A stretch of DNA of 34,866 nt from an uncultured Pelagibacteraceae bacterium (GCA_902580115.1 CACHJN010000008.1:1-34866); one strand, 5' to 3'; positions 8,144 to 19,254 are shown, counted from the first letter of the stretch. Made by a program: numbers and translations. Notes: a model not told the origin generated them from the sequence alone.

Positions 8144-10048
8144 TTAATTCAAAATTAAGTAAGTTATTAAAGCAGAAAGACCTATCAGCATCACAAAAGC
8201 GTAATCATAAATATAGCCGCTTTGAAACTGTACGGCTTTGTTGGAAATAAATTTTATAACTTTCGAAATTCCGTCTGGACCAAACCTGTCTATAGTATCT
8301 TGGTCGCCTTTTTTCCAAAAGAAAAGTCCAACTTTTTTTAAAGGTTTAATAAAAATAAAATCGTAAACTTCATCTATATACCATTTTTTAAGTAAGAAAT
8401 TATATAAAGGTAAATTTGAATTTTTAACACCATCTAGGATAGTTTTATCTTTTATATATAGAAAATAAGAAAAAGGTATTGCTAATGTAATTATTGTAGG
8501 AGTAATTATTATAAGCCATATGGGAATATTTTCTAATTTTACAAAATCTAAAAATAAAATTGACTCGTTCCAGAAAGTAGAATTGTTTCCAATGAATAAA
8601 TCTTTAAAAAAATATCCTGCAAATACGGCTCCAAAAGCTAAAATAATTAAAGGAATAATCATCACCAATGGAGACTCGTGAGTTTTTTCTAATGGAATTG
8701 AAGTGTTATTATATTTTCCTAAAAAAGTTTTAAAAAATAATCTCCAGGAATAAATTGCTGTTAAGAAGGCAGTTAAAACTCCTACGGAACATGCATAATA
8801 TCCGACTGAAGTATCTTTTAAATAAGCAAATTCAATTATTGCATCTTTAGAATAAAAACCTGATAAAAATGGGAAACCAGTTAAAGCTAATGTACCAATA
8901 AGCATAAGTGTCATTGTATAAGGAATTTTTTTCCAAACCCCTCCCATTTTTGTAATATCTTGTTCTTCATGAAATGCGTGAATAACTGAACCAGCCCCCA
9001 AAAATAAAAGAGCTTTAAAAAATGCATGAGTAAATAAATGAAACATGGCTATATGATATGCTCCAACGCCTGCAGCAAAAAACATATAACCTAACTGGCT
9101 ACAAGTAGAATAAGCAATAATTTTTTTTATATCATTTTGAACTAAAGCCACTGAGGCAGCAAATAAAGCAGTTATCATTCCAATAATAGCAACAACATTC
9201 ATTGCAAATTGCGAGTACTCAAAAATTGGTGAACATCTAACTACTAAAAATACCCCGGCAGTGACCATAGTTGCAGCATGAATTAAAGCTGAGACTGGTG
9301 TAGGCCCTTCCATTGCGTCTGGTAACCACGTATGCAGTAAAAATTGAGCAGATTTGCCCATTGCACCAATAAATAAAAATACGCAAATTAATGTGATAAC
9401 ATTATATTCTCCGCCGAAAATACTTAAATTTGTTTTTATATATTCTGGAACAAGAAGAAAAACTTCTTCAAAGTTTAATGTCCCGAATATGAGGAAAATT
9501 ATAAATATTCCAATAGCCAAACCAAAATCACCTACTCTATTTACAATAAAAGCTTTTATGGCAGCATTGTTAGCTGTTTCTTTTTTAAACCAAAAACCAA
9601 TTAGCAAATAAGAGCATAGGCCAACACCTTCCCAACCAAAAAATAATTGTAAAAAATTATCTGAAACAACTAAACATAACATTGAGAAAGTAAACAATGA
9701 CAAATACGACATGAATCTTGGCTTATGAGGGTCATGACTCATATACCCTATGGAATAAATATGAACCAATGCCGACACTGAAGTTACTACCATTATCATT
9801 ACTGAGCTTAAAGGATCAATTTTTATTGACCAATTAACATTTAGGTTGCCAGAATTTATCCATTCAAAAATTAAATAATTTCCATAATTACTGTTAATGA
9901 GACCATCATAAAAAATGAAAAAAGAAATTGCAGCTGATAGAAGAACCATTGAGCAAGAAAAAATTTGAGAAAATAAAATTCCTATACTTTTTCCAAAGTA
10001 AGAAATAATAGATCCTATTAAAGGTAAAAATATAACTAAATATTCCAT
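8144..10048 (-). CDS. nuoL: NADH-quinone oxidoreductase subunit L
   Basis: This 634-residue protein is the distal antiporter-like subunit of the complex I membrane arm, with about 16 membrane segments. The conserved G-W-E-G-V-G-L-C-S-Y-L-L signature is at about residues 140-150. H-T-W-L-P-D-A-M-E-G-P-T-P-V-S-A-L-I-H follows in the middle third. The C-terminal extension contains the long lateral helix region and a final anchoring segment, matching NuoL rather than M or N. It directly abuts nuoK upstream and nuoM downstream with no spacer. Confidence 0.97.
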   Translation of the reverse strand: MEYLVIFLPLIGSIISYFGKSIGILFSQIFSCSMVLLSAAISFFIFYDGLINSNYGNYLIFEWINSGNLNVNWSIKIDPLSSVMIMVVTSVSALVHIYSIGYMSHDPHKPRFMSYLSLFTFSMLCLVVSDNFLQLFFGWEGVGLCSYLLIGFWFKKETANNAAIKAFIVNRVGDFGLAIGIFIIFLIFGTLNFEEVFLLVPEYIKTNLSIFGGEYNVITLICVFLFIGAMGKSAQFLLHTWLPDAMEGPTPVSALIHAATMVTAGVFLVVRCSPIFEYSQFAMNVVAIIGMITALFAASVALVQNDIKKIIAYSTCSQLGYMFFAAGVGAYHIAMFHLFTHAFFKALLFLGAGSVIHAFHEEQDITKMGGVWKKIPYTMTLMLIGTLALTGFPFLSGFYSKDAIIEFAYLKDTSVGYYACSVGVLTAFLTAIYSWRLFFKTFLGKYNNTSIPLEKTHESPLVMIIPLIILAFGAVFAGYFFKDLFIGNNSTFWNESILFLDFVKLENIPIWLIIITPTIITLAIPFSYFLYIKDKTILDGVKNSNLPLYNFLLKKWYIDEVYDFIFIKPLKKVGLFFWKKGDQDTIDRFGPDGISKVIKFISNKAVQFQSGYIYDYAFVMLIGLSALITYLILN

Positions 10049-10360
10049 TTATCCTTTCATTTCATGAATGTCTTCCACTCTAATTGATCCTTTATTTCTA
10101 TAAAATATAACTATGATGGCTAAACCAATAGCTGCTTCGGCTGCAGCCACTGTTAAGATCAGCATTGTAAATATTTGGCCTAATAAATCTCCTGAAAAAA
10201 TTGAAAAAGAAATTAAATTAATATTTACAGACAGTAAAATTAGTTCAACAGACATTAAAATTACGATTACATTTTTTCTATTTAAAAAAATTCCAATTAC
10301 CCCAAGAAAAAAGATAATTGCTCCTAATGTTAGATAATGCCCCAAGCCTATTTCAATCAT
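10049..10360 (-). CDS. nuoK: NADH-quinone oxidoreductase subunit K
   Basis: This is a small complex I membrane subunit with three helices, belonging to the MrpC/MnhC-related group. The sequence shows L-L-S-V-N-I-N and [10 protein letters not shown], with the conserved glutamates used in the proton path. The frame is open nine codons further upstream, but homologues begin at [11 protein letters not shown] therefore use the ATG at 10358-10360, giving 103 residues, the usual size. That start overlaps the nuoJ stop by 8 nt. It abuts nuoL with no gap. Confidence 0.95.
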   Translation of the reverse strand: MIEIGLGHYLTLGAIIFFLGVIGIFLNRKNVIVILMSVELILLSVNINLISFSIFSGDLLGQIFTMLILTVAAAEAAIGLAIIVIFYRNKGSIRVEDIHEMKG

Positions 10361-10982
10361 CAATTTTGACTCCCTTATTGAATTCAATATCCTTTAACAT
10401 TACAGCTGAAGATTTATCTCTTGAAATTTGTTTGAGATAACTTTGTGTTTTAACATTTTCTCTTTTTCTGTAAGTTAATATAATTGCTCCAATCATTGAG
10501 AGAAGGAGAATAACGCCTGATAATTGAAAATATAAAATATAATCTGTATACATCACATTTCCAATTGAATGAGTGTTTGTTGAAGTTCTATCGATAACCA
10601 AGTTAGAACTAGTAACTATATTTTCTTTATATTTCCATCCACCAACGACAACTAAAAGTTCAAGAAGTATTAAGACCGAAACTATCAGTCCAGATGGTAT
10701 ATGTGTAGATTTTTGACCAACGAACCAGGATTGTTTTTGTTGTGCAACATTTAACATCATAACGACAAACAAAAATAATACTGCCACAGCTCCTACGTAT
10801 ACTATTAATAGTATCATTCCTAGAAACTCGGCTCCAACCATTATGAATAAACAACCGACCGAAATAAAATCTAAAATTAAAAAGAATACAGAGTTTACTG
10901 TACTCCTTGAGGTAATTACCATTAAAGCAGAAAATATTGCTAAAATAGAAAAGAAATAGAAAAAAATTGCATGAGCTAACAT
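10353..10982 (-). CDS. nuoJ: NADH-quinone oxidoreductase subunit J
   Basis: This 209-residue membrane subunit of complex I has five predicted helices. It has the ND6-like [22 protein letters not shown] segment at about residues 49-70, the region with the pi-bulge helix known in this subunit. A hydrophilic tail of about 45 residues ends the protein. The start ATG directly follows the nuoI stop, and the stop overlaps the nuoK start by 8 nt. No anomalies are seen. Confidence 0.96.
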   Translation of the reverse strand: MLAHAIFFYFFSILAIFSALMVITSRSTVNSVFFLILDFISVGCLFIMVGAEFLGMILLIVYVGAVAVLFLFVVMMLNVAQQKQSWFVGQKSTHIPSGLIVSVLILLELLVVVGGWKYKENIVTSSNLVIDRTSTNTHSIGNVMYTDYILYFQLSGVILLLSMIGAIILTYRKRENVKTQSYLKQISRDKSSAVMLKDIEFNKGVKIDD

Positions 10983-11468
10983 TTATTTATAGATTTTGTC
11001 TGTTTTTAAATTTTTGGCAAGAACAGATTCCCATCTATCTCCGTTGTCTAATAATTTTTCTTTATTGTAGTAAAGTTCTTCTCTTGTTTCTGTTGCAAAT
11101 TCGAAATTTGGTCCCTGTACTATTGCATCAACTGGACAAGATTCTTGGCAAAGTCCACAATATATACATTTCAACATGTCAATGTCGTATCGAGTAGTTT
11201 TTCTGCTTCCATCTTCTCTTTCCTCTGACTCAATTGTAATAGCCTGAGCAGGACATACCGCTTCACAGAGCTTACAAGCAATACACCTTTCCTCACCATT
11301 TGGATATCTTCTTAACGCATGTTCTCCTCTATACCTTGGGCTAATTTGACCTTTTTCAAAAGGGTAGTTAATTGTTTTTTTTGGTCTAAATATTTCTCTA
11401 ATCGCTTTAAATATTGCTAAAAAAAACTCAGTTAAAAATATAGTTTTTAAAAATCTATTTACGTTCAT
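10983..11468 (-). CDS. nuoI: NADH-quinone oxidoreductase subunit I
   Basis: This is the peripheral-arm ferredoxin-like subunit, carrying clusters N6a and N6b. Two complete C-x2-C-x2-C-x3-C-P motifs are present: [12 protein letters not shown] and [12 protein letters not shown]. An N-terminal amphipathic helix lies before R-P-K-K-T-I-N-Y-P. The frame can begin at a TTG (11469-11471), but the ATG at 11466-11468 overlaps the nuoH stop as TGATG. I use the ATG, giving 161 residues, a usual length. It electronically connects NuoG and NuoB and docks onto NuoH. Confidence 0.96.
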   Translation of the reverse strand: MNVNRFLKTIFLTEFFLAIFKAIREIFRPKKTINYPFEKGQISPRYRGEHALRRYPNGEERCIACKLCEAVCPAQAITIESEEREDGSRKTTRYDIDMLKCIYCGLCQESCPVDAIVQGPNFEFATETREELYYNKEKLLDNGDRWESVLAKNLKTDKIYK

Positions 11469-12472
11469 CAAAATGAACCTTTTGGTAATTTATCAAAGTA
11501 AAGTAAGAAACCAGCGGTTAATACAACATAAACAAGAGAAAATGGTAGAAAAACTTTCCATCCAAGTCTCATCAATTGGTCATAACGATATCTCGGAACA
11601 ATTGCTTTAATGATTGCGAATAAAAAAAATAGGAATAAAATTTTAAATATCATCCAGAAAGGCGCTGGAACAATATTTAAAGGGTATATGTCTAAAGGAG
11701 GTAACCATCCTCCTAAAAATAAGATGGACCCCATTGCACACATCAAAAGAATATTTGCATACTCTCCTAACCAAAACATCGCATACATCATTCCAGAATA
11801 TTCTGTTTGATATCCTGCAACTAATTCTGCTTCTGCTTCTGGTAAATCAAACGGTGGTCTATTAGTTTCAGCTAATGCAGATATAAAAAAAACAACGAAC
11901 ATAGGAAAAAGAGGAATTACATACCAAAGATTTTTTTGAGCCATTACAATGTCACTTAGATTTAGAGATCCAACACATAAAAGCACATTTATGATTATAA
12001 TTCCTATAGAAACTTCATACGATACCATCTGAGCAGCAGATCTTATTGCTCCCAGAAACGGATATTTGGAATTAGATGCCCATCCTCCCATTATAATTCC
12101 ATATACACCTAAAGAAGAAATAGCAAAAAGATAAAGTATTCCAACATTAATATCAGATAGCACTAATGTTTCGCTTAAAGGTATTACAGCCCAAGCAACT
12201 AAAGCCAAAGTCATTGTTATTATTGGAGCAAGAATAAAAATTGTTTTATTTGCGCTTGCTGGAATAATTATTTCTTTAAAAATATATTTTAAAGCGTCTG
12301 CTAATGTTTGAAATAAACCAAAAGGTCCAACTACGTTTGGCCCTCTTCTCTTTTGAACTAAACCCCAAACTCTTCTGTCTAACCAAACAATCATTGCGAC
12401 AGAAATCAATATTGGAATGACTAGAAATAAAATTTTATAAATTTCGCTTATTAAAGTGATTAAATAATCCAT
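11468..12472 (-). CDS. nuoH: NADH-quinone oxidoreductase subunit H
   Basis: This 334-residue membrane subunit forms the quinone chamber at the junction of the two arms, with eight or nine helices. The signature [14 protein letters not shown] follows the first helix. The acidic loop [21 protein letters not shown] is present intact in the second half. The length fits the family. It starts one base after the nuoG stop and shares one base with nuoI. Confidence 0.97.
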   Translation of the reverse strand: MDYLITLISEIYKILFLVIPILISVAMIVWLDRRVWGLVQKRRGPNVVGPFGLFQTLADALKYIFKEIIIPASANKTIFILAPIITMTLALVAWAVIPLSETLVLSDINVGILYLFAISSLGVYGIIMGGWASNSKYPFLGAIRSAAQMVSYEVSIGIIIINVLLCVGSLNLSDIVMAQKNLWYVIPLFPMFVVFFISALAETNRPPFDLPEAEAELVAGYQTEYSGMMYAMFWLGEYANILLMCAMGSILFLGGWLPPLDIYPLNIVPAPFWMIFKILFLFFLFAIIKAIVPRYRYDQLMRLGWKVFLPFSLVYVVLTAGFLLYFDKLPKGSF

Positions 12473-12473
12473 T

Positions 12474-14522
12474 TTAATTATTTGTTCCCGATTTTAGATG
12501 TTTTAATTTAATATCTCTACACTCGCTCATAATTTTAGAGGCTCTAGATATGCTATTAGAGAAATAGTAATCAATTGGGTTAATAAGTATTTTCTCTTTT
12601 TTAAATCTACAATCAATTTTTTTTGAGGGTTTTTTATATTTAGGTAATTTATTAATAGTGTCAAAGTTAACTATTTTTTTTAAAGCTTCTTCTCTTAAAG
12701 AGTTAAAACTTTCGAATAAGTTTTTATTTTTATAAGCATTTGTTAATTTGTTTAGTACTTTCCAGCTTTCTAGTGCTTCACCTGCAGGGTAAGATGCTTT
12801 TCTACACTCTTGAACTCTTCCTTCTAAATTTTGATACAGTCCATTTTCTTCAGTGTAAGCAGCGCTAGGTAAAATTACATCAGCGATTTCTGCCCCTCGA
12901 TCACCATGACTACCTTGATAAATTATAAATTCATCATTTTTGTTAAACTTTAAGTTATCGGAATTCAATAAATACAATACTTTATATTTATTATTTTTAA
13001 TATTATCGAAAAACTCGAAATTATTTTGCTTGTCTTTAGAGATGTTAAAATCTATAGCTCCAACAGTGGAAGCGTTTTGAATTAATATATTAAGAGAGTT
13101 CCATTTTTCACTAATTAATTTCTTTTGGAATAAAAAATTTTTTAATTCTTCAAAAATGTATCCTCCTGACTCAAGTTCTAAAGCCGATTCTCCTATAATT
13201 ATTAAAGGCTTTTTGGCTTTGTCAAAAACCTTATTAAACTCATGTTTTTCCTCAATTATATCTTTAATTATTTCAGTGTTATCGCCTATAATTTTATAAT
13301 CATAAGTCTGGTCTCCAGGATTACCTATTGAAAAAATAGGTGTTTTATTATCTCTAAATGTTTTTCTTATTCTTGCGTTTAAAATAGTCGCTTCATGCCT
13401 AGGATTACAACCTATAAGTAAAATCAAATCTGATTTTTCAATACCATTAATTGATGAATTAAATAAATAATTCATTTTATCTTCTGAATTAATATAAAAT
13501 TTTTTTTCCCTAAACTCTAAGTTTGGACTATTTAATAATTCAAAAAATTTTTTAAAAGCAAATATTGTTTCTAAGCTTACTAAGTCTCCTAAATGGCCAG
13601 CAACTTTTGAATTTTCAGTTTCATTAAGTTTTTTGATAATTACATCTAATGCTTCATCCCAACTTGATTTAACCAATTTATTATTTTTTTTTATATAAGG
13701 AGTATCTAGTCTTTGCTTTAATAATCCATCACAAGAATATCTTGTTTTGTCAGAAATCCACTCCTCATTTATATCTTCGTTTAATCTTGGGAGAATTCTT
13801 TTCACTTCCCATCCATATGTATCCACCCTGATGTTTGAGCCGACAGCATCTAAAACGTCAATACTCTCGGTTTTTTTTAATTCCCAAGGTCTTGCTGAGA
13901 ACGCATATGGTTTTGAGGTTAATGCACCTACTGGACATAAATCAATTACGTTTCCTGATAATTCAGACTCCATAGATTTTTCCAAGTAAGTTGTTATCTC
14001 CATATTTTCACCTCTACCTATTGCGCCTATCTCGGGTACACCTGCAACTTCGGTAGCAAATCTCACACATCTGGTACAATGAATACATCTGGTCATTTGT
14101 GTTTTTATTAAAGGACCCATATATTTTTCACTAACATATCTTTTGTTCTCAGAAAATCTTGACTTGTCTACTCCATAGTAAAGCGATTGATCTTGAAGAT
14201 CGCACTCACCACCTTGATCACATACCGGACAATCTAATGGATGATTAGCTAAAAGAAATTCCATTACACCCTTTCTTGCTTTTTCAACCATCTCAGTATT
14301 AGTTTTTATGTTCATACCTTCTGCTGCCGGCATAGCGCATGACGCAATTGGTTTTCGTGATTTATCCATTTCTACAAGACACATTCTACAGTTACCAGCG
14401 ATTGAAAGTCTTTCGTGATAACAAAATCTTGGTATTTCTGCACCAGCTAACTCACATGCTTGAAGAATGGTCATACCTGACTCGAATTCAACTTCTTTAC
14501 CATTGATATTTATTTTAGGCAT
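12474..14522 (-). CDS. nuoG: NADH-quinone oxidoreductase subunit G
   Basis: This 682-residue iron-sulfur subunit belongs to the NADH-oxidising arm. The N-terminal [2Fe-2S] ferredoxin domain has C34, C45, C48 and C62. The His/Cys [4Fe-4S] site is at H94, C98, C101 and C107. A further [4Fe-4S] site is at C146, C149, C152 and C196. The remainder is a molybdopterin-oxidoreductase-like domain without catalytic function in this complex. The length matches the alphaproteobacterial form (about 690). The extra N7 ligand set (C-x2-C-x3-C) of E. coli-type NuoG is not seen after residue 200. It overlaps nuoF by 8 nt. Confidence 0.97.
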   Translation of the reverse strand: MPKININGKEVEFESGMTILQACELAGAEIPRFCYHERLSIAGNCRMCLVEMDKSRKPIASCAMPAAEGMNIKTNTEMVEKARKGVMEFLLANHPLDCPVCDQGGECDLQDQSLYYGVDKSRFSENKRYVSEKYMGPLIKTQMTRCIHCTRCVRFATEVAGVPEIGAIGRGENMEITTYLEKSMESELSGNVIDLCPVGALTSKPYAFSARPWELKKTESIDVLDAVGSNIRVDTYGWEVKRILPRLNEDINEEWISDKTRYSCDGLLKQRLDTPYIKKNNKLVKSSWDEALDVIIKKLNETENSKVAGHLGDLVSLETIFAFKKFFELLNSPNLEFREKKFYINSEDKMNYLFNSSINGIEKSDLILLIGCNPRHEATILNARIRKTFRDNKTPIFSIGNPGDQTYDYKIIGDNTEIIKDIIEEKHEFNKVFDKAKKPLIIIGESALELESGGYIFEELKNFLFQKKLISEKWNSLNILIQNASTVGAIDFNISKDKQNNFEFFDNIKNNKYKVLYLLNSDNLKFNKNDEFIIYQGSHGDRGAEIADVILPSAAYTEENGLYQNLEGRVQECRKASYPAGEALESWKVLNKLTNAYKNKNLFESFNSLREEALKKIVNFDTINKLPKYKKPSKKIDCRFKKEKILINPIDYYFSNSISRASKIMSECRDIKLKHLKSGTNN

Positions 14523-15846
14523 TCTTTTTTTCTAATAAGTGTTGATCAACCAAGTAAGGTACCTCTTTTTTCTTTTTTATAAGAGGGTCATTACTACATT
14601 TTTTATCGATTTCTTTTCTAAAATGTCTCAGTAATCCCTGAACAGGCCAAGCTGAGCCTTCACCAAAAGCACAGATTGTGTGGCCTTCGATTTGTTTAGT
14701 AACGTCATCTAACAAATCTATATCGCTTAAAGTTGTTTCTCCTTTTGTTGCTCTATCTAAAATTCTCCACATCCAGCCTGATCCCTCTCTACAAGGAGTG
14801 CACTGACCACAACTTTCGTGTTTATAAAACCTTGCTATTCTCGCCATGCAAGAAACAATATCTTGATTTTTATTAATAACTACTATTCCAGCAGTTCCTA
14901 AACCACTTTTATTTTCTACAAGTGAGTCAAAATCCATTTTAATTGTCTCACAAATTTTTTTAGGTAATAAAGGCATTGATGATCCGCCAGGTATTACTGC
15001 TTGTAAATTATCCCAACCTCCTATGACTCCTCCAGCATAAGTATTTATCAATTCTTTGAGCGGAATACCCATTTCCTCTTCAACATTGCATGGTGAATTT
15101 ACATTTCCAGATATACAAAAGATTTTCGTTCCAGTATTTTTTGGTCTTCCTAAAGATGCAAACCATTTACCACCTCGTCTTAAAATAGTTGGGACTACAG
15201 CTATTGTCTCAACATTATTTACTATAGTTGGACATCCGTATAAACCTACTAACGCTGGGAATGGCGGTTTAAGTCTTGGCTGACCTTTATTACCTTCAAT
15301 ACTCTCTAATAATGCAGTCTCTTCTCCGCAAATATAAGCACCAGCACCGTAATGAATATAAATGTCAAAATCCCATCCAGTTCCACATGCATTTTTACCT
15401 AAAAAATTTTTTTTATATGCTTGATTTATAGCTTCTTGAAGTCGTTGACCCTCGAAAGAATACTCGCCCCTAATATAAATATAACAAGTATGTGCTCCCG
15501 TAGCAAAACCTGCTATTAAACATCCCTCAATAAGTTTTTGAGGTTCAAATCTTAAAATATCACGATCTTTGCAAGTCCCTGGTTCTGACTCATCTGCATT
15601 AATAACTAAATAATGTGGTCTTGAACCAACTTTTTTAGGTGCAAAAGACCACTTCATTCCAGTAGAAAAACCAGCTCCGCCTCTTCCTCTTAACTCTGAG
15701 ATTTTAATTTCATTTATAATCCACTCTTTTCCTTTAGAAATAATTTCCTTCGTATTTTTCCAATCGTTACGTTCAATTGCTTTTTCTAACTCCCAGCCAT
15801 GATTATTATATAAATTTTTAAATATTCTGTTTTCTTCTTTAAGCAT
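14515..15846 (-). CDS. nuoF: NADH-quinone oxidoreductase subunit F
   Basis: This subunit binds NADH and FMN and carries cluster N3. The glycine-rich nucleotide motif R-G-R-G-G-A-G-F lies near residue 53, and E-P-G-T-C-K-D-R and [13 protein letters not shown] follow. The cluster ligands are [11 protein letters not shown] plus the later cysteine in H-T-I-C-A-F-G. I choose the ATG at 15844-15846 (M-L-K-E-E-N-R-I-F, 443 residues) because family members start there and it overlaps the nuoE stop by 8 nt. An ATG four codons upstream (15858) is possible. It works with NuoE and NuoG as the electron input module. Confidence 0.95.
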   Translation of the reverse strand: MLKEENRIFKNLYNNHGWELEKAIERNDWKNTKEIISKGKEWIINEIKISELRGRGGAGFSTGMKWSFAPKKVGSRPHYLVINADESEPGTCKDRDILRFEPQKLIEGCLIAGFATGAHTCYIYIRGEYSFEGQRLQEAINQAYKKNFLGKNACGTGWDFDIYIHYGAGAYICGEETALLESIEGNKGQPRLKPPFPALVGLYGCPTIVNNVETIAVVPTILRRGGKWFASLGRPKNTGTKIFCISGNVNSPCNVEEEMGIPLKELINTYAGGVIGGWDNLQAVIPGGSSMPLLPKKICETIKMDFDSLVENKSGLGTAGIVVINKNQDIVSCMARIARFYKHESCGQCTPCREGSGWMWRILDRATKGETTLSDIDLLDDVTKQIEGHTICAFGEGSAWPVQGLLRHFRKEIDKKCSNDPLIKKKKEVPYLVDQHLLEKKNA

Positions 15847-16444
15847 GATCAGGTCCATTAATTATTTCTTTATTTTCAGGTGACGTATTTTTTCTTCCTC
15901 TATAAGAGCCGGGTTCTAATATTTTATCTTTAAATATTGAGTCTATTATTTTAGCAGTGCTTTTCTCATCTAAATCCTCGTAATAATCATTGTTTATTTG
16001 CATCATAGGCGCGTTTACACAAGCTCCTAAACACTCAACTTCAGTCCATGAGCACTCGCCATTTTTAGTAACTTGATTTTCTTTTTCAGAAATTTTTTGT
16101 TTACACACTTTTATTATTTTATCAGCTCCTCTAATTAAGCATGGCGTCGTTGTGCAAACCTGAATAAAATATTTGCCTACAGGTGATAGATTGTACATAC
16201 TATAAAAAGTTGCTACTTCGTATACACTTATGTATGGCATTGATAAATATTTTGAAACATATTTGATTGCTGCTAAAGGTATCCAATTATTATTTTGTTT
16301 TTGAGCCAAATACAAAAAAGGCATTACTGCACTTTTCTTATTTTTTTCAGGATATTTTTTCAAAATTTCATCTGCGATATTCTTAAATTTTTCATCAAAT
16401 TTAAAAGTTTTAGGTTGCTCTGGATTTACTTTTTTTAGACTCAT
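15839..16444 (-). CDS. nuoE: NADH-quinone oxidoreductase subunit E
   Basis: This 201-residue thioredoxin-like subunit holds the [2Fe-2S] cluster N1a. Its ligands are in Q-V-C-T-T-T-P-C and E-C-L-G-A-C, giving the usual C-x4-C and C-x3-C spacing. The helical A-T-F-Y-S-M-Y signature precedes them. About 30 residues of low-complexity polar tail follow the fold. The start ATG overlaps the nuoD stop as ATGA, and the stop overlaps the nuoF start. Confidence 0.96.
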   Translation of the reverse strand: MSLKKVNPEQPKTFKFDEKFKNIADEILKKYPEKNKKSAVMPFLYLAQKQNNNWIPLAAIKYVSKYLSMPYISVYEVATFYSMYNLSPVGKYFIQVCTTTPCLIRGADKIIKVCKQKISEKENQVTKNGECSWTEVECLGACVNAPMMQINNDYYEDLDEKSTAKIIDSIFKDKILEPGSYRGRKNTSPENKEIINGPDHA

Positions 16445-17613
16445 CTATCAACCTCTCCGAATACGATATCTAAAGAACCAAGAACTGCTGGAACATCTGC
16501 TAACATATGACCTTTTATTAAAAAATCCATGGCTTGAAGATGTGAAAATCCTGGAGCTCTAATTTTGCATCTATACGGTCTATTGCTTCCATCAGATATC
16601 AAATAAACCCCAAATTCACCTTTAGGAGCTTCAACCGCAGAATAAACATTGCCCGCAGGCACTCTGAACCCTTCAGTGAATAGTTTAAAGTGATGTATCA
16701 ATGCTTCCATTGATTGTTTCAAATCTTCTCTATTTGGTGGTGATATTTTTCCATCAACTGTTTTAACGGGTCCCTTTGGCAAATTTTTTATACATTGTTT
16801 AATTATTTTTACGCTTTCTCTCATCTCTTCAATTCTACATAAATATCTGTCATAACAGTCTCCGTTTTTACCAACAGGAATTTTGAAATCTAAATCTTGA
16901 TAACACTCATAAGGTTGAGATTTTCTTAAATCCCAAGGAATGCCGGAGCCCCTGAGCATTACACCGGTGAAACTATGATCTAACGCTTCCTTTTTAGATA
17001 CTAATCCAATATCAACATTTCTTTGTTTAAATATTCTATTTTCAGTTAATAAATCTTCTAAATCGTTAATAATTTTTGGAAATGTTTCACAAAATTTTCC
17101 TATATCATCTATAAGTTTCGTTGGTAAATCTTTATGAACTCCACCAGTTCGAAAATAATTTGCGTGAAGTCTAGAACCTGAAGCTCTTTCGTAAAAAGTC
17201 ATTAAAGTTTCTCTCTCCTCAAATCCCCATAATGAAGGTGTTAATGCTCCCACATCTAAAGCTTGAGTAGTTACGTTTAGTATATGACTTAATATCCTTC
17301 CAATTTCACAAAAGATAACTCTAATATATTTAGCTCTTATAGGTATTTCAATTTTTAATAATTTTTCTGTTGCCAAAGCAAAAGCATGTTCTTGGTTCAT
17401 AGGCGCTACATAATCTAATCTATCAAAATATGGTAATGCTTGAGTATAAGTTTTGTTTTCTATTAATTTTTCAGTCCCTCGATGCAACAAACCAATATGT
17501 GGATCTGCTTTTTCTACAATTTCACCTTCCAACTCTAATATAAGTCTCAGCACTCCATGAGCTGCTGGATGCTGAGGTCCAAAGTTTAATGTCATTGATT
17601 TAGTTTTCTTCAT
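16441..17613 (-). CDS. nuoD: NADH-quinone oxidoreductase subunit D
   Basis: This 390-residue 49-kDa-type subunit lines the quinone site together with NuoB. The N-terminal [13 protein letters not shown] loop carries the quinone-interacting histidines. [18 protein letters not shown] and the C-terminal H-L-Q-A-M-D and D-I-V-F-G-E-V-D-R are also present. It is not fused to NuoC, unlike the E. coli protein. The ATG at 17613 overlaps nuoC by 14 nt. A second ATG at 17595 (six codons later) is a possible alternative, but homologues have a short leader like the one retained here. Confidence 0.96.
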   Translation of the reverse strand: MKKTKSMTLNFGPQHPAAHGVLRLILELEGEIVEKADPHIGLLHRGTEKLIENKTYTQALPYFDRLDYVAPMNQEHAFALATEKLLKIEIPIRAKYIRVIFCEIGRILSHILNVTTQALDVGALTPSLWGFEERETLMTFYERASGSRLHANYFRTGGVHKDLPTKLIDDIGKFCETFPKIINDLEDLLTENRIFKQRNVDIGLVSKKEALDHSFTGVMLRGSGIPWDLRKSQPYECYQDLDFKIPVGKNGDCYDRYLCRIEEMRESVKIIKQCIKNLPKGPVKTVDGKISPPNREDLKQSMEALIHHFKLFTEGFRVPAGNVYSAVEAPKGEFGVYLISDGSNRPYRCKIRAPGFSHLQAMDFLIKGHMLADVPAVLGSLDIVFGEVDR

Positions 17614-18214
17614 TTTTTTTTGCTTCTTTTACCTCTTTTAAATATTTCGTTCCCTCCCATGGACTACTAAAATCAAAGTTCCTGTAATTTTGTTCCAGTT
17701 TTACTGGCTCATAAATTACTTTTTTTTCTTTTTCACTGTATCTAACTTCATTGAACCCGGTTAAAGGAAAATCTTTTCTTAGTGGATGTCCTTTAAAATT
17801 GTAATCAGTAAGAATTCTTCTTAAGTCAGGATGATTGATAAATTTTATACCATACATATCGAATATTTCTCTCTCCATCCAGTTTGCTGAAGGAAATATT
17901 TTTACAATAGAAGGTATCTTTTCGTTTGTCTCAAATTTTATAGATATTTTTACTCTAGCGTTATTTTCTATTGAAAGAAGAAGATATACCAATTCAAATC
18001 TTTTTTCCTCATTAGGATAATCTATTGCAGCTATATCAATTAATTGTTTAAATTTGAATCTATTGTCTAATTTTAAAAATTTTATAACTTCGGTAATTTC
18101 ACTTACAGAAGTTTTAAATAACAGTTCTTCAAATTTTATTTCAGAACTAGAAATTTTACTTGAAAGTTCAGAATTGATTAATTTTTCAATTTTATTTAAA
18201 TTTTGGTTGATCAT
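17600..18214 (-). CDS. nuoC: NADH-quinone oxidoreductase subunit C
   Basis: This 204-residue 30-kDa-type subunit supports assembly of the peripheral arm. The family signature is complete: [12 protein letters not shown], then [11 protein letters not shown] and [12 protein letters not shown]. The N-terminal half is a less conserved alpha/beta domain, and the C-terminus ends in a charged tail. It starts three bases after nuoB. The stop lies inside the nuoD start region. Confidence 0.96.
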   Translation of the reverse strand: MINQNLNKIEKLINSELSSKISSSEIKFEELLFKTSVSEITEVIKFLKLDNRFKFKQLIDIAAIDYPNEEKRFELVYLLLSIENNARVKISIKFETNEKIPSIVKIFPSANWMEREIFDMYGIKFINHPDLRRILTDYNFKGHPLRKDFPLTGFNEVRYSEKEKKVIYEPVKLEQNYRNFDFSSPWEGTKYLKEVKEAKKNEEN

Positions 18215-18217
18215 AGC

Positions 18218-18748
18218 TTATCTATTAATGTCTCCCTCTCTTCTAATTTTTTTTTGAAGCTGTAAAATTCCATATAATAATGCTTCAGCAGAGGGTGGAC
18301 ACCCCGGCACATAAATGTCGACTGGAACAATTTTATCACAACCTCTCACAACGGAATATGAGTAATGATAATAACCTCCCCCATTAGCACAGCTGCCCAT
18401 TGAGATTACATACCTTGGTTCTGGCATTTGGTCATAAACTTTTCTTAAAGCTGGTGCCATCTTGTTTGTTAAAGTTCCAGCAACTATCATTACATCCGAT
18501 TGTCTTGGCGAAGCTCTAGGAGCAGCTCCAAATCTCTCAAGATCATACCGCGGCATTGAAGTGTGCATCATCTCAACTGCGCAACAAGCAAGACCAAAAG
18601 TCATCCAGTGCAGTGATCCTGTTCTAGCCCAATTAATTAAATTATTTGTTGAAGTAGTTATAAACCCTTTTTCGGCAAAATCTTTTGCAATTTGCTTAAA
18701 TTCATCAGGTACTTTTTTTAATCTTTCATCTGAGTCTGATATTCTCAT
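18218..18748 (-). CDS. nuoB: NADH-quinone oxidoreductase subunit B
   Basis: This subunit carries cluster N2, the last iron-sulfur centre before quinone. The ligands are seen in [17 protein letters not shown] and [10 protein letters not shown]. The frame is open to a GTG at 18775, inside nuoA. The ATG at 18746-18748 overlaps the nuoA stop as ATGA and gives 176 residues, so I take that start. The N-terminal region before the first cysteines is of ordinary length for alphaproteobacterial NuoB. Confidence 0.96.
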   Translation of the reverse strand: MRISDSDERLKKVPDEFKQIAKDFAEKGFITTSTNNLINWARTGSLHWMTFGLACCAVEMMHTSMPRYDLERFGAAPRASPRQSDVMIVAGTLTNKMAPALRKVYDQMPEPRYVISMGSCANGGGYYHYSYSVVRGCDKIVPVDIYVPGCPPSAEALLYGILQLQKKIRREGDINR

Positions 18749-19113
18749 TCCCACTCCAATGCTCCTTTTTTCCACTCATAGATAAAACCGATTGTTAGAA
18801 CAGCTAAAAAAATCATCATAGACCAAAATCCAAATAATCCAGTTTTTCCTAATGTAATTGCCCAAGGAAATAAGAAAGCTATTTCTAAATCGAAAATAAT
18901 AAAAAGAATAGCCACTAGATAAAATCGAACGTCAAATTCCATTCTAGAGTCATCAAAAGCATCAAATCCACATTCATAAGCTGAAAGTTTTTCTGGATCA
19001 GGGTTGGAAGGTGAAGATATGAAATTAATTAGAATGAAGCCTATGCTTATAAACAAAGCAACAAATAAAAATATTATTATTGATAAGTAATCTGTTAAAA
19101 AGTTATAAATCAT
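18745..19113 (-). CDS. nuoA: NADH-quinone oxidoreductase subunit A
   Basis: This is a small complex I membrane subunit with three helices. The conserved loop Y-E-C-G-F-D-A-F between helices 1 and 2 is present. Helix 2 contains the acidic [13 protein letters not shown] segment. The frame can begin at a TTG (19122), but the ATG at 19111-19113 (M-I-Y-N-F-L) gives 122 residues and suits the family. It is the first gene of the nuo train, preceded by a 201-bp intergenic region with a candidate promoter at 19181-19208. Confidence 0.95.
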   Translation of the reverse strand: MIYNFLTDYLSIIIFLFVALFISIGFILINFISSPSNPDPEKLSAYECGFDAFDDSRMEFDVRFYLVAILFIIFDLEIAFLFPWAITLGKTGLFGFWSMMIFLAVLTIGFIYEWKKGALEWE

Positions 19114-19180
19114 TTTAATCAATATCTACCTCAATACACATAGCTTGAGGATTTTTATATTAATCTTACTTTGGATTTAT

Positions 19181-19208
19181 ATTATATCTTGCACTGAGTC
19201 TAGGTCAG
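19181..19208 (-). promoter_or_regulatory. Candidate sigma-70 promoter of the nuo operon
   Basis: On the minus strand a perfect TATAAT lies at 19181-19186 and CTGACC at 19203-19208, with a 16-bp spacer (TTGACA matched at 4 of 6). Transcription would start near 19174, leaving about 60 nt of leader before nuoA. It is the only exact -10 hexamer I saw in this intergenic region. This is a motif-level prediction only. Confidence 0.5.
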
Positions 19209-19224
19209 TTATGTAGCAATTAGT

Positions 19225-19239
19225 TGATAATGATTCTCA
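19225..19239. promoter_or_regulatory. Fur-box-like palindrome
   Basis: The sequence TGATAATGATTCTCA matches the 7-1-7 Fur core TGATAAT-N-ATTATCA at 13 of 14 defined positions. It lies in the divergent region between nuoA (minus) and the methyltransferase gene (plus). It is 16 bp upstream of the candidate nuo -35. It overlaps a candidate plus-strand promoter (TTGATA at 19224-19229, TATTAA at 19247-19252, 17-bp spacer). A Fur-family repressor bound here would occlude the plus-strand promoter. In AT-rich DNA such matches can arise by chance. Confidence 0.4.
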
Positions 19240-19254
19240 AATCGCTTATTAAGT

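Noticed and set aside
10361..10387. Nine-residue N-terminal extension of NuoK
   Set aside because: It lies inside nuoJ. Family members start at M-I-E-I-G-L, and that ATG gives the normal length.
18749..18775. GTG start extending NuoB by nine residues into nuoA
   Set aside because: The internal ATG forms a clean ATGA overlap with the nuoA stop, and the extra residues are only the nuoA sequence in another frame.
18462..18785. Plus-strand 107-codon open frame opposite nuoB
   Set aside because: NuoB cluster ligands are unmistakable on the minus strand and the plus frame has no family features.
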